DNA from: Carex sylvatica
Lineage: Eukaryota; Streptophyta; Magnoliopsida; Poales; Cyperaceae
DNA length: 64,000 nucleotides
Direction: 5' to 3'
Assembly: GCA_964058845.1 (NCBI GenBank)
Contig: CAXKVR010000107.1
Span: forward strand, 124,001 to 188,000
Shown here: positions 45,152 through 57,986 of the stretch, piece by piece
Layout of the letters: every line of letters starts with the position of its first letter
Numbering within the stretch: position 1 is the stretch's first letter
Translations under genes and position numbers: made by a program
The notes under the pieces: model-generated
Database searches by the model: none
The model's input: the letters and a program-made list of their open reading frames with translations, nothing else
What the model was told of the DNA's origin: nothing

Positions 45152-47418
45152 TGTTGCCTTTTATGATGATTTTAGGGGGTAATGATTTAGTTGATCTGAC
45201 ATGGTGGTCAATTGTTAAACTGGGGTGTTATGTATTTGCCAGTATTGTGTCTTAGTGACAGATTGCTGTGATTGCTGTGGTTGCTGTGGTTGTGCTCAAC
45301 TGGTTTTAACTTGATTTTCTTGTTGTGTTTTGTTGTTCTGAAGAAATTTGAATTGCTTGATTTCACGATTTGTGAATCTCAATTGATATCTTGGCAAGTA
45401 CATCTTGGTGTTATTTAGACTCTTCCAGTTTGAGACTTTTAAATTTACATTTCATTGTTGTATTCTTCTCTTGTGGCCTTTTAGTTTGTTTAGGTATTAG
45501 TTAATATAAATTTTCTGATAGCAGTGTTATACTGCTGGGTTTTTTTTATGTATTTTTATGTATTTTTCTGACTTTTTAAATTTTCTGTTATGTCCGGGTT
45601 CTGGGTTTAATATCAAAAATGGTTAAAAGAAGATGTACAACTATTTTTTGTTCCTTCGGCAACTTTTTTATATTTTTTGCAATTTCAAATATGGTTAGTA
45701 TCATATTGGTTTTCTATTCAATCATCTCAATTAACAGTAACTCGGCGTACAAGACCCGTGAAATGAAGGGATCTGCTCGTTAACCTCTCAAGATCAATTT
45801 AGATGACATAAGAATAGCTGTTATTTTTAGCGAGTTATTTTTACTATTTCACGTTTGGGTGAAAAAAATATTATTCTCTACACAAGAAATAGCTCGGATT
45901 AGTTGCTATTGTGCTGTTCCATTGAAATGTTGGATTAGCAGTTATTCCGAAATGTTGAGTTAGTAGCTATTTCGAGTTACTTTTTGTTTTATCCAAACGT
46001 ACCTGAGTGTGGTGTGGGGCCCAGTAGGCTTTGTTCAAATGCACACCCAATTTAAAACTATGCAGAAAGTACCCCCGGGCCTAGGCCTGGTGCTTCCAAC
46101 ACAAATTGAAACGTGTATTGGTTTCTTTACGACAGGAGTTCAGGGGACAAACAGATAATGTATCAGAATGTTTTATTTTTAGAAATTCAATAAAATATTA
46201 TTAATAAATGGATGGAATTAAATTAATAATTTGGTCCCTTAAATGCCTTAAGATTTTGTGGTCAAGACTCAAGATACACCCCTGCATAATATTTGATTCA
46301 GTTTCTTTTGTGGAATCGAAAAAAACAATAATAGTAATTCATTTTGCTATATTAGTTTTAATAAATTTTGAAAAATAAAAAATTGTGGATCCGTGGTCTT
46401 GATGGTTCTAGGAAGGTGGGTTTTGAATAGTATTGGAAGAATGGTACTAATATTCCACTTCATCCTTTTTTCTTGGATGGTTGCGTTTGTTCAGTCCTCC
46501 TGTGACAGGAACTGAGGAATGATCCTTCTCAGTTCCCACTTGTGAATTTTCGTTTCTTCTCAGGTACAAAACATTGTTGCAAACTACGTGATTCAAAATA
46601 AAGTTGCTAAAGCAGCTCTATTTTTGTATGGTTGGACTTGAGAGGCAGTTAAACTGTTGGCTCCTCTTTTAGGTCATGTTGGCTGCCACTGTGTTTGTGG
46701 GGAGAAAAAAAAATACTCAAAGTGAATTTTTTTTTTGTCTCACATGCACAGTGTTTCAGCCATTCAAATTAGACTTAAACTCAAGTCCATTCTCGTTTCC
46801 TTCTAGCAGCCAAACAGACCCTTATGTTTGCAAAATGAAGATAGCTCACTTAATAGAACACATATCCTCTCAGGTATGTGTAAAATAAGATCCACTACGG
46901 TTTCAGATTAATTTAAAAAAATGGGCCTGTTCGGGACAGCGCAGGGCTAGTATTATTTGTGCTTTGAGATTCGTGCAAAGTTAAAAAAACGGTTCGGATC
47001 CACTCATTCTAAAAAATTTCCTTTTACGCGCCAGTGATTAAATTGGATTACGGTTTAAACAATAATTTCAGTTAACTTGATAAAATAATGTGTCATGTTT
47101 AGACTATTTTTGGTGCCTTTATTCCATTTTATTATTCCGACAAAAAGAAAGGGATTGACTTTCACTTTAAATAAAACAAAAAAAAAGAAAGATCATTTTG
47201 CACGTCTTTTGGAATTTTGATTGTTTCATTATTTAGATTCCGTTAATTCATCACAATCAGTGCTGCTAAATTTCAATCATTTTCCAAATGTATAGCTAAT
47301 GCTGCATCATACAATTAAATGGTTGTACATAACAATGTACCGAAATAAGAAATAAAGAGTAATAAAACCTTTCCCTGAGGGGAAAATGACATGTTAGGTA
47401 TGAAAATAACATTAAAAT
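45152..47418. other. Spacer downstream of SCE1 copy 2
   Basis: Includes the probable 3'UTR of SCE1 copy 2 (ttgctgtggttgctgtgg at about 45270). No further exon or bounded repeat that I can support. Confidence 0.45.
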
Positions 47419-47423
47419 ATAAG

Positions 47424-47859
47424 TGTTGAATAGGGACACTATTAAAACTAATTTTATTACTCTCTCAAGATATTCTTACAACTCTACTACTTAATTATCT
47501 AACATCCAAGATTACACTCTCTACTACTTATATTATCCTACACCTCTAAACTACTACAACACTCTACTTGATTTCACTCTTACTCTCTTATTTTGCTTGG
47601 ATTGCTTTCTTGCTTGGATGGTTCAAAGTGGAGACCAAGATCTCTTATTTATACTTGCTCCATGAGAGATAAAGAAACATCTAGACCTAAGATATTTTTG
47701 GTCTCTTCTAGATTTTTATACATCTTATACTACAAGATATTTTTTATTTGGTAGTTTCTAGACAATTCTTGATATCTTCATGAAAGCTAATTTTGGACTT
47801 TGGCTTGTTTGTAATTTGTTATATGTAGAAGTAGAGACATTGATCATGGGCCTTCAACA
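47424..47859 (-). repeat. 3' LTR (element orientation) of the second copia element
   Basis: Pairs with 52280-52714; visible differences are scattered substitutions and small indels. Confidence 0.93.
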
Positions 47860-47894
47860 CTCTCCCTCAATGTCGACACCTTCTGATTCTTCGA

Positions 47895-50800
47895 TCAACT
47901 AACCATTCCAAGTTGTGCTCGTATTTCTTCAAACTTTCCAACATTTAGTCCTTTTGTGAATATGTCTGCAACTTGCTCTTCTGTCGGTATCAACTTCATG
48001 TGAATCTCACCTTGCAGGACTTTCTGTCGTATGAAGTGGTAATGTACTTCTATATGTTTAGTCCTTGCATGGAACACCGGATTCTCTGCAAGACATACGG
48101 CTGACATGTTGTCACATGAAGTGTACTTGATCGATTGGTTGATGGAGATCCTTCAATAAACGTATCAACCACGTGCTCTCTTTGCTGCCATAGCCGCTGC
48201 TCGGTACTCTGCTTTGGTTGTTGAGAGTGACACAGTAGGTTGTCTCTTGCTGCACCAGGACACGGCTCCTGATCCTAAACTAAAGACATAACCTGTTGTT
48301 GATCGCCTCGTATCATAGTCTCCAACATAGTCAGCGTCGCAGTAACCCGTCACTTGGAATTTTCCTCTTTTGTGGTACATTATGCCATAGTCCAAAGTAC
48401 CATTTATGTATCGGAGTATCCTCTTGATAGCTTCAAGATGTGGTTTCTTTGGGCTCTGCATATGACGGCTTGCTACTCCAACTGCATAGGCGATGTCAGG
48501 TCGAGTAAGCGTAAGATAGATAAGACTACCCACCAATTGTTGATATATCATTGTATCTTCTAAATCTTTTCCTTCTTCAGTGCGAAGCTTGATGTTAGGC
48601 TCCATTAGTGTCGATAATGGTTTGCACTCCAATATGCCATAAGTCTCTAAAAGAACTTTTGCATACTTGTGCTGGCATAGGAAGATACCTTCTTTTGTCT
48701 TCTCTACCTCGAGTCCTAGGAAAGGCTTCAGCACTCCAAGCTCCTTTATCTGAAACCGGACTGATAGGTTCTCCTTTATTTGTTGAATCTCCTGAGTAAG
48801 GTCTCCGGTCAAGATGAGGTCGTCCACATATACCAAGATTATAGTGAGCTTACCTCCCACGTCTTTAATGAATAGGCTGGAGTCTGATATTGCCACTGTG
48901 TAGCCACTTTATACGAGAAACTTTACAATTTTCCCATACCATGCTCTTGGAGCCTGCTTTAGCCCGTACAATGCCTTCTTGAGCTTGCACACGTACTCTG
49001 GGTGGGTCTTTCTTTCGAACCCTTGCGGTTGATCTATGTAGATGTCTCGATCAAGCTCACCGTATAGAAATACATTTTTCACATCCATCTGCCATAACTT
49101 CCAGCTTTTGTTTGCTGCTAGCGCTAGAAGGACTCGTATTGTTGTTATCTTTGCCACCATACTAAATGTCTCGTCATAGTCCAGTCCATACTGCTGTGAA
49201 AATCCTCGTGCGACAAGTCTAGCCTTGCACCTTTCGATTGAACCATCTGCTCGGGTCTTCACCTTATACACCCACTTACATGAGATTGGCTTTACTCCTT
49301 CTAGCTTGGGCATCAGATCTCATGCCTGGTTCTGGCTTAGTGCTGTCATCTCCTCCTCCATTTCTTTTCTCTATTTGCCACTCTTGGCTGCTTCTACATA
49401 GTTTGCTGGCTCCGAGTCTTCGATAAGGATAACATTTGTGTACTTTGGTTTTGGTCGCCTTTGTCTTAATGACCTTCGTTGTGGATGAGGCATTTCCTCA
49501 ACTTCTTCTGAAAGATCTAGAATTGCATCTTCACTAAGTTCGTGTACTCCAGTTTTTCACAGACTCTTGGCCTTTGGGGAGGTTAATTTTTCTTCTTCCT
49601 CATTTGCCTCTGGATATTTATGGTTTTGATCTCTTATCATCTCTTCACATCTTGCTTCTAGATCTCCCGAGTCAGATTTGATTGTGTCTTTGGATGGCCA
49701 CCATGTTGAAGCTTCATCAAACACCACATTTCTTGAAGTGTAAATGCGTCCACTTGTTGGTTCACAACACCTCTAGCCCTTTCGCTGCTCGTCATAACCG
49801 ACAAAGATGCATCGTATTGCCTTCTTATTGAATTTTGTTCGCAGATGGTCAAGCACAAACACATAGCGCACATATCCAAAAACTCGGAAATGTTTTATAA
49901 TGGGTTTGATCTTCCATAGTTTCTGGAATGGTGAGACAAAACCCATCTTCTCATGCGGTAGCCGATTGATAATGTAGGTCACGATTCTCATGCTCTCGGC
50001 CCAAAACCTCCCTGGCACATTTTTGGCTTGTAGCATGCTTCGGAAAACTTCTGCTAAGTGTCGGTTCTTCCTTTCAGCTACACCATTTTGTTGAGGGGTG
50101 TTAGGGCAAGTTAGTTGTCTATTGATCTTGTGCTTCTTTAGGTATGCTTCAAACTTGTGAGACACATACTCTCTTCCATTATCCGTAGAAGGCACTTCAC
50201 TTTCTTGTTGAGTTCACTCTCCACATTCTCTTTGAATTATTTGAATTTGGTGAATGTCTCAGATCTCTCATTCAAGAAGAATATCCACACGTACCTCGAG
50301 AAGTCATCAATAAAAGTCACCATATACTTGGACCTGCTTATTAATCATTGTCTTACGGGACCAAAAATATCTAAGTGCACCAGCTCCAAAGCCTTCATTG
50401 CTCGATACTTTGACGTTTGGTAGGAAAATTGGTGAGCTTTACCGAATTGACAGCCAGCACATATGGTGTTAGTCTGAATCTCAACTTCAGGTAAGTCTGC
50501 GACCATCGACTGCTCGATCGTTAACTTCAACTTGTGATAGCTTACATGCCTCATTCATGCGTGCTAGAGATCAGCTGTCTCGTTCCTCCGAGTCTTATCC
50601 ACGTACGCCGATTCTGCTGTCATTACGTAGATTGACTCTAATTTTTATCCCTCCATTATTGGTGTGCCTGAAGCTTTAAGATTGCGATAGACTTGTACTT
50701 CTTGCGGCCCAAATAACATGTAGTTTTCTTACGCAGTCAGTTGCGAAACTGATAGTAGATTCTTCTTCATGCCGGGGACATGATAGACTCCATGTAGTTG

Positions 50801-52049
50801 GATAGGTTGAGTATTGAAGCGAGGAGCTATCATTGTCTTACCAATGCAGTTGATTGGCAGCTTGGAATTATTTGCTGTCAAAATCACTTGTCTTCCCTTG
50901 TATTTCTCCAAACCTTATAGTTTCCCGATGTCCCCCATCATATGGTTGGAGCAACCAAAATCAATGATCCAGTCACTCTCATAATTGATTCACCTAGACT
51001 TTGATGCTGCCATTAGAGCAACCTCATCTTTCTCCTCATTCTCTTCTATGGTTGTGAATGCACATGCTACTTCTGCATCCTAGTCTTCTTCACTGTCACA
51101 ACTTTCTTGGCCTTTAGCTTGTTGTTGGTTGCTTGAGGTTGCCTCATTCCCTTGGCTTTTCTTCTTTTTGTGCCAGCAGTCTTGTACGTAGTGTCCCTTC
51201 TTGCCACAGTTGTAGCATCGATCATCTTGATCTTCATTGCTCCTGAGATGGTTACGTGCTCCCTCTGAAGCATGACTCCTCTGATTTGGCCTCCTTTGTT
51301 GGTTTGTCTTGCCTTCAAATTTTGGCTTCGACTTGTTGTTGGGTCGAGCCTTCTTTTGACCGCTGAATAAAGCCTCTTCTTCTTGCTTCATCGATACTCT
51401 TGCCATCTACTTGGATAGAGATTCCTAGTTGGCAAGCATGTTCTCCAACTCCAATAACGTTGGCTGAGTTGACCATCCTTGGATTGCAGCCATAAAACTG
51501 CTATACTTCGGCTTCATGCCATTGATGATTATTCTCCTCATTCGTTGCTCACTGATCTTCTCTTCAGGGGCGATTTGGGCAATTTCGTTGCACAGGGACT
51601 TCACCTTTGTGAAATATTGGTTGATTGTAATACCACCTTGCGAGATTGTCATGAGCTCCTTTTTGAGTAGTTGGAGGCGGGAGTCATTTTTCTTGGAGAA
51701 TAGAGTTGCTAAGACGTCCCATACGGCTTTTGGTGTTATGCTTATCTAATGTACTCAAGCAGGGTTTTTTCAACCGACGTCCTGAGTACATACATAACCT
51801 TTCCGGCCTTGATTCGCCATATCCATAGAGCCTCGTTCCCTGTGGACGGAGTCTTCTTTTCTTTGGTTTAGTTTTGGTCATCAGAAGTTTTTAGTTCTTC
51901 AATTGCGACATCTGGTGAAGTCATCTCTGACCCGCCTACCACTTCCCATAGGTCATGTTCTTGTAGATGGACTCTATGCAAGCCTTCCAATATATATAGT
52001 TGTTGTTATTTAATTTCTTAAAATTAGCAGTCGTACCTGCAAAATCCAT
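47895..52049 (-). pseudogene. Copia gag-pol, frameshifted and stop-riddled
   Basis: Minus strand, in order: gag from MDFAGTTANFKKLNNNNYI (52049), broken by a frameshift; UBN2-type gag (MTISQGGITINQYFTKV) near 51650; zinc knuckle CYNCGKKGHYVQDC near 51200; protease and GAG-pre-integrase (YHVPGMKKNLLSVSQL) at 50911-50729; integrase zinc region and core (DNGREYVSHKF, NTPQQNGVAERKNRH) at 50554-49773; RT (ISCKWVYKVKTRADGS) at 49313-48909, then a stop, then the catalytic YVDDLILTG at 48896-48165; RNase H to ADIFTKGLNVGKFEEIR at 47895. Not a functional polyprotein. Confidence 0.93.
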
Positions 52050-52279
52050 GGCTTTCCATGGTTGCTCGACGCACAGTAAGCCTCATACAGGTCTTAGCCT
52101 TCTTCACAGTCCCCGACTGTACTCGATTAGCAGCTTTTCCGACATGGTGCCGACACACGGCTATTCTGACTGGTAAAGTACTCGCAACACCGGCAAACTT
52201 CTGACTTTTATCTCGACCCTTATTGTCGACTCCAGCAGAACCGACCCAACACTGACACAACCTGGCTCTGATACTACTT

Positions 52280-52714
52280 TGTTGAGTATGGATACTATAT
52301 TAAAACTAATTTTATTACTCTCTCAAGATATTCTTACAACTCTACTACTTAATTATCTAACCTCCAAGATTACACCCTCTACTACTTATATTATCCTACA
52401 CCTCCAAACACTACAACACTCTACTTGATTTCACTCTTACTCTCTTATTTTGCTTGGATTGTTTTCTTGCTTGGATGGTTCAAAGTGGAGACCAAGACCC
52501 TCTATTTATACTTGCTCCATGAGAGCTAAAGAAACATCTAAACCTAAGATATTTTTGACCTCTTCTAAATTTTTCTACATCTTACATTACAAGATATTTT
52601 ATTTTGTAGTTTCTAGATAATTCTTAATATCTTCAAGAAAGCTAATTTGGGGCTTGGACTTGTTTGTAATTTGTTATATGTAGAAGTGGAGACATTAATG
52701 ATGGACCTTCAACA
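52280..52714 (-). repeat. 5' LTR (element orientation) of the second copia element
   Basis: Followed on the minus strand by the PBS and the gag start (52049). Contains tttatacttgctcca, a likely TATA region. Confidence 0.93.
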
Positions 52715-52719
52715 ATAAG

Positions 52720-53954
52720 TTCAAAAAAGTGCTTATTAAATATAAAAACGTTTATGTATGATTGAATCGAAAACTATAATAATTAATGATGGAGATTCAT
52801 TACCAACGAATTAGTTTGCTAAAAATAACTTATAATTATAAAATCCCCCAAAGTAAAATTTAATATACACCTTAAAACACATCATATACATAAATAATAA
52901 AATTTAATACAAATTTCACTATTATCAGATAACTTTAAAATTGCAACAATCTATATTTAACAACATTTGATAAAATACGAAATTATATATAGAGTGAGGC
53001 TATAATACTATGTATAGCGTACATCGGCTCTAAGGTGTCAATGGGTACGATACAGGTAGAATAGAAGTATTTTCATAATACAGTAGCAGATGAATAATGA
53101 ATAATATCAATATAATATTTAATTTTATTATATTTATTAAAAGGTCAAAATTTACATTTTATAATAGTTTTTACTTAATGTATTTTAAATAAGCAAAAAA
53201 AGAAAAAGACAAAAAAAAACTATTTTGGAATCCTTCGACCTAACATCTAAGGCCATGTTTGGTTGTGGAGTAAAAGGTGGAGTAAACCTCTTACTCCACA
53301 TTTAAGGAGTCAAATGAGGAGTAAGAGGTAAATTAAACTGAAGTAACTTACTTCACTTTAGCTTGGAGTAAGTAATTTACTCCGGATTAAAGTTACTCCA
53401 CAATCAAACATGACCTTAGTAATTTTCCACGTGATGGCGCCGGCTCTTAACTCCTCTCCCGTATGCCATTACTCAATTAATGTCGTAATTTATTTTGCAC
53501 AAGCAGTCCAGCTCCAGCATAATGCCATCCAACCAGGTTCGAGCTGCTACGAACCAGTCTTAACTCTTTAAGAATTTCCAGTAGAGTCGTCGTCTTAAAT
53601 GAAGAACAAACAAATTTCCAGACTTCCAGTGACCTGGTGGGGAAAGTACCGTTGTTCGCCGACGGGGTTGAATAAAGAATACACAAATCTAGTCATAATA
53701 AATTATTATAATAATAATAATAATAGCGCCACAACCACAAGCACTCAGCAGTCAAACCAAGAAGGTGAACCGTTAAATTCAAGCACCATTCAACTTATTT
53801 TATTTTTAGAAGATAAAAAAATCAATTTGGAAAGAAACATATCAATTATATTTTTTTCTCTAAAATAATAATAATCGAATTATTGAATCGGTTCAAATTA
53901 AGAGACCAAAACAATAGTTTTGTCATTTTATATTTTTGACCATTCAAACCGTGA
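52720..53954. other. AT-rich spacer with a PIF-like MITE
   Basis: Apart from the MITE at 53251-53415 and a hAT-type end near 53035 (aaggtgtcaatgggtacg), nothing recognisable. Confidence 0.45.
53251..53415. mobile_element. PIF/Harbinger (Tourist)-like MITE
   Basis: TIRs ggccatgtttggttgtggag and (reverse) ggtcatgtttgattgtggag, flanked by TAA and TTA. A 165 bp hairpin. Confidence 0.7.
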
Positions 53955-54818
53955 TTATAACATGAGAAGGAATCTACTTACAACAATGTTGTAAGTTACA
54001 ACATTTTATAATAATTCGATTTTGTAAATTTTAAAGTTCAAACAGTCGATCCGAACTATTCAATATGATATCTATATTAAAATGTGCTTAGAAATCATAG
54101 TTTACATTTTTTTTTATTTTTTTACTATTTATTAAGTATTTTACAAAACCGTTGTTTTTCAGTGGTCTAGAATTGTCTAAAAATAGTTTTGTAAAAAGAT
54201 CATTATAATTGTTCCCACACCTCTATCTTTCCATTTATTTCCGCACTTAACTTTCATAACTGTCTTGGGGACCACAAAAGTTCAGCACTGATTTTTTTTT
54301 CTAAAATATTAATCTCAATGCACAGAAGTATTTATACCTAAGAACGGAAATATTTATACCTATAAGGTGAATAATTTTTACATAAATAATTGTCTCCTCA
54401 ACCAAATCTCAAATTACAGGGGCATACACATTTTTAGAGGTGGGTTTTTTTCCTCATTCAATCTCATCCACATTTCTGACGATCTATAAGGAATTTTACG
54501 AATCTAAAACCACGAATATCTTCTACATAATTTTCTCTTTCAAATGAGATCTATGATGACATACTTCCGGGCTCGTCAGCACACAAGTATTTATACCTCG
54601 TCGTGCAAGTATTTATACATATACTTAAAAATATTTTTTATATATGACACTGACTGATATATGAAAGTATTAATGTCAAGTATTACAAGTATTTATACAT
54701 ATACACTAGAGTATTTATACCTATGTAAAAAATACTTGAATAATCACCTCGTATATGTTTATCGTAATAAATATTTTTTTGTATGGATAAATAATTACTG
54801 GAGACCATAGTACAACTA

Positions 54819-55115
54819 GAGGTGCTACTTTTACCGGATTACCTGGATCCGACCCGGAACCAACTCAGATCCGATTAATTTGGATAGGGTATGGTTTAAA
54901 AAATAACCGGTTAAATTATGGGTATGGTTATAAAATTAATAATTTAATATCCAACCCAGATTCGAACCGGAACCGATACTGTAATGGGTAGGATATAAGT
55001 TTCATTTAATTATCCGACCCATAACCGAACCTGGCCCGATACCCGTATAAATACCCAATAAAACATATATTAATAACTATTAACTACTATCGTACCCGTG
55101 CGTTGCAACGAGAAC
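54819..55115. repeat. Repeat fragment ending acccgtgcgttgcaacgag
   Basis: Contains ccggatccgacccggaacc words and the acccgtgcgttgcaacg motif that often marks a repeat end in plants. Similar ccggatccggaacc words recur near 58785-58915. Family not identified. Confidence 0.35.
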
Positions 55116-55551
55116 ATATTATAAGATTGAATATAATATAAAAAAGACATTTTTATTTCACATTCACACAGAATAAAAAAAAACTATATTTAAATGAAAA
55201 TAAAAAACACAAATATATTTTTTCCTTCTTCATTGATTTTCAAATCAATTCAGGTGCAATTGGGTTGAACAGAAAAACAAAATTTCATCAAGTAATCCAG
55301 TGCAGACAAAATTGTCACCATTCTAGGTGCATTTGTCAGAAAAGGCAACTGGAATTCTATTTCTGGTACACCATACTTGACATTCTTCTCTTTCCAATCT
55401 TTTTTTTAGAGTAAAACCTGTAGGCGCTAACATTTAAGTAAAACATAATAGTCTTACATTCTTGCTTATTACAAATATTACTTCTACCTTCTATTCAGAC
55501 ACCATAATTGAAAGCCCTGTGAAAACAAAGTAATGTCCTGAAACATGATTT

Positions 55552-55806
55552 CTACCCTATTCGGATTCTACAGAGTGCACAAACCAGCTGATATCCAACT
55601 CCTGTGCAATGTGCTTGCCCTTGTTCATGAAGAATCTGGTAAGTTGCTCTGGTTTCGTGCTTCTTCCTAGCCCAGTTTGCCAATACGTGCGGACCTTGTA
55701 CCGCTTCCCTTGTCATGTACTGGATAGTAACTCTGTCTTCCAAGTTTCTAAACATGTCGATACACATCGCAATTGATTCTGCTGCACACCAGGAGCTGAG
55801 ATTTCC
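55552..55806 (-). other. Exon-like open frame in the Pack element, unidentified
   Basis: After an acceptor (ttgttag at 55807) the frame stays open for 84 codons: GNLSSWCAAESIAMCIDMFR ... VLANWARKKHETRATYQIL to a stop. Phase 0 would join in frame to the ROCK1-like exon ending GGVRK at 56119. It does not resemble the hydrophobic segment that follows GGVRKG in ROCK1, so it probably comes from another source. I do not recognise it. Confidence 0.4.
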
Positions 55807-56118
55807 CTAACAAATAAACAAATACCAGTAAAAAATAACAGTATTCACCTAATAGCTTTTTACCCTGATACACTGGCACTTTTTTAGTTTTCAAGTACAA
55901 AACTCTTTTTTCAATCTAGATGAATACATGTAATCTTCTAATATATTCTACCTAGGTTTCTAATTAATTCTTTTAAGACCTATATGCCCCTTACATCATA
56001 TACTGAGTTGATCGAGTTAATTCAGGGCACTTTTGTAATGTGCTTCATGGAACCTAAGTATGATAATAAAAATGATATTACGAAAATAATAATGAAGCAC
56101 AAAATTAGGTTAACTTGC

Positions 56119-56485
56119 CTTCCTAACACCTCCAGCATAAGCAGTGACAAGTCCAACAAGAATGCCACCTACAACATTTGATATAACTGGCACCTGAAAA
56201 AGCGAACCTTCATTTTATGAACACAAGTTGTTATATATATTAATTTTGATTTGAGTAATCACTACCTTGGAAATTTTGCAGTTTCTTGCCATAGGAAATT
56301 CCAGCAAAATTTTCAGAAATAAATTAAAAATAAAAAGGAATTACCAGGGTCAAAAGTGTCCGTCCATGAAAAAAGCCATATTTTTTAATGGCCTCTCCAT
56401 CTGGCGAGTGGGCCGTGCTTGCCAACAAGCAAAAGCTGGCTATAAGTGACATCTCCACTGTCATAGTATGATGTGTGCTTCTTAA
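56119..56485 (-). pseudogene. Fragment of a ROCK1-like nucleotide-sugar transporter gene
   Basis: Two exons, 56485-56345 and 56193-56119. They encode MTVEMSLIASFCLLASTAHS, then SPDGEAIKKYGFFHGRTLLT, then LVPVISNVVGGILVGLVTAY and AGGVRK. This matches the C-terminal half of plant ROCK1, an ER UDP-GlcNAc/UDP-GalNAc transporter. The exon junction is phase 0, as in an intact gene. The second donor is a GC donor (AAG|gcaagt). At the start, cacacatcatactATG appears 2 nt short of the expected VKKH-S-Y-x-MTVEM frame, so the fragment is frameshifted. N-terminal and last transmembrane exons are absent: a captured fragment. Confidence 0.8.
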
Positions 56486-57537
56486 CTTGCAATTGTTTAG
56501 GTTGTAAGAAAACAAAATAAATATCGTCTACCTCTACATTTTGCTATTCTGCCTATCATAGCACTCCAAATATCATCTACCTCTACATTTTTTTTTTGGC
56601 AAAGTAGCCAGTAGGCATTCATTTATCAAAGAGTCAAGACATTACATGCATGCAATATCCCAGAATTTTCAAAATAGAAAGCCCTTTGCTAAGTACCCCT
56701 GACAACCCATTTGCATACCATAAAGCTCTGAAAAATACTGAAAACAAACGTAGCTTCTCAAAAATAGATGTCCCCATTTGTATAGACAGGTCCAAGAAAT
56801 GAATTAATCAGCATCTAGTTGCCAATATGCCGGTTGCTCTTGTACCAGAATTTTGTGTCTGTTTTTCCTTTTACCAGCATATGTATCATTCAAACCTGAA
56901 GCCGCACCAGTGACACATCCAGAGCATCGTTGGCCTTCTGTACCAGTGGAATACCTTATACTAAACACACCATCTGTACCAGTGACAAATCTAACAGTAA
57001 AATATCCTCCGTATTTTTAATGACATATCCAACAGTAAATAAATTATGGAGTAACTACTATCATTTAAGCTATAAATACGTGAAATTAGAAACTTAACAT
57101 AAGTACACAATGGAATAAATTATGTCTAATGAGGAGGTGCTAAATTAGAAGCCCTCTAAGGAAAAAAAAAATAGAAATCCTCTAATGAAATCCCAATTAG
57201 GGGCCCAATTTGTGTCTAATTCAACTTATGCATCATACAACATAGAATTAACTACAATATTTACATTATAGCACAGCTTAACAGATAAATTGAATGAAAG
57301 AAAAAATAGTACAATGGCTTGTGAACCTTTCCAGACCGAACCAAAAAACTGAAGTTATTTCTACTGAAATGAAAAATGAAGTTATTCAACAATTCAACCG
57401 AAATGAACCATTTAAACTCAAGAACCAAACCTTTTAATCCAAAATTTGTTGGTTTAGTTGAAAACCAAATAAACCGTATCCAATAAATACCCTTGTTAGT
57501 ATTCATAGTTAGATTTCTCAATGTAAAAAAAAATTAC

Positions 57538-57986
57538 CAGAGGAGTCTTGACATCAACCCAGCTCTCTTCTTCACTGGAATGAACACTGCTATTCTGGCT
57601 AGAACCATGTAAATTCTCATCTGACGAAGAGGGACCATATTTGACTATGCAATGGTACTCCTTTGTAGAATTTCTATCTGCATCATTTGTTTAATATATC
57701 TCAAAAATTCTGGCACACATTCGAGCATAAACTCTGTGAACTTCATACTTTCCCTTAGAGAACACTGCACAAACCAAAATTGATTGATTGAATCCAAAAT
57801 TGGTAATAAAAAAGAAGGATTTGTAAGTGATGAATTTCTGTTGCTTTACCAGTGACTTCGCGACGGAGGATCGTCGGAGGCGGATGGTCGGAGTAGAAGC
57901 GTCCCATCGGAAGTCAAATTGGGAGCGTCTTCGTTGGAGGAGTCAACAGAGATGGAAGCTTCTAGAGACGACGATCCCTTCGCCAT
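57538..57986 (-). pseudogene. Fragment of an unidentified gene (first two exons) in the Pack element
   Basis: Exon 57986-57850 begins MAKGSSSLEASISVDSSNED and ends TG|gtaaag. The CT-rich stretch beyond 57986 looks like its 5'UTR. A second exon-like block, 57764-57538, reads FSKGKYEVHRVYARMCARIF, then a stop, then STKEYHCIVKYG and SEEESWVDVKTPL, with donor CTG|gtaatt. The reading frame after splicing does not match the longest frame of exon 2, and that frame has a TAA, so it is broken. Protein family not recognised. Confidence 0.5.

Larger units (their letters stand above)
47424..52714 (-). mobile_element. Full-length, degenerate Ty1/copia retrotransposon
   Basis: LTRs at 47424-47859 and 52280-52714 (about 436 bp) start TGTTGA and end CCTTCAACA. 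A perfect duplication ATAAG lies at 47419-47423 and 52715-52719. On the minus strand the PBS (agtatcagagccagg, tRNA-iMet type) follows the right-hand LTR and the polypurine tract (ttgagggagag) precedes the left-hand one. All gag-pol domains are present in copia order, with many stops. Confidence 0.95.
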
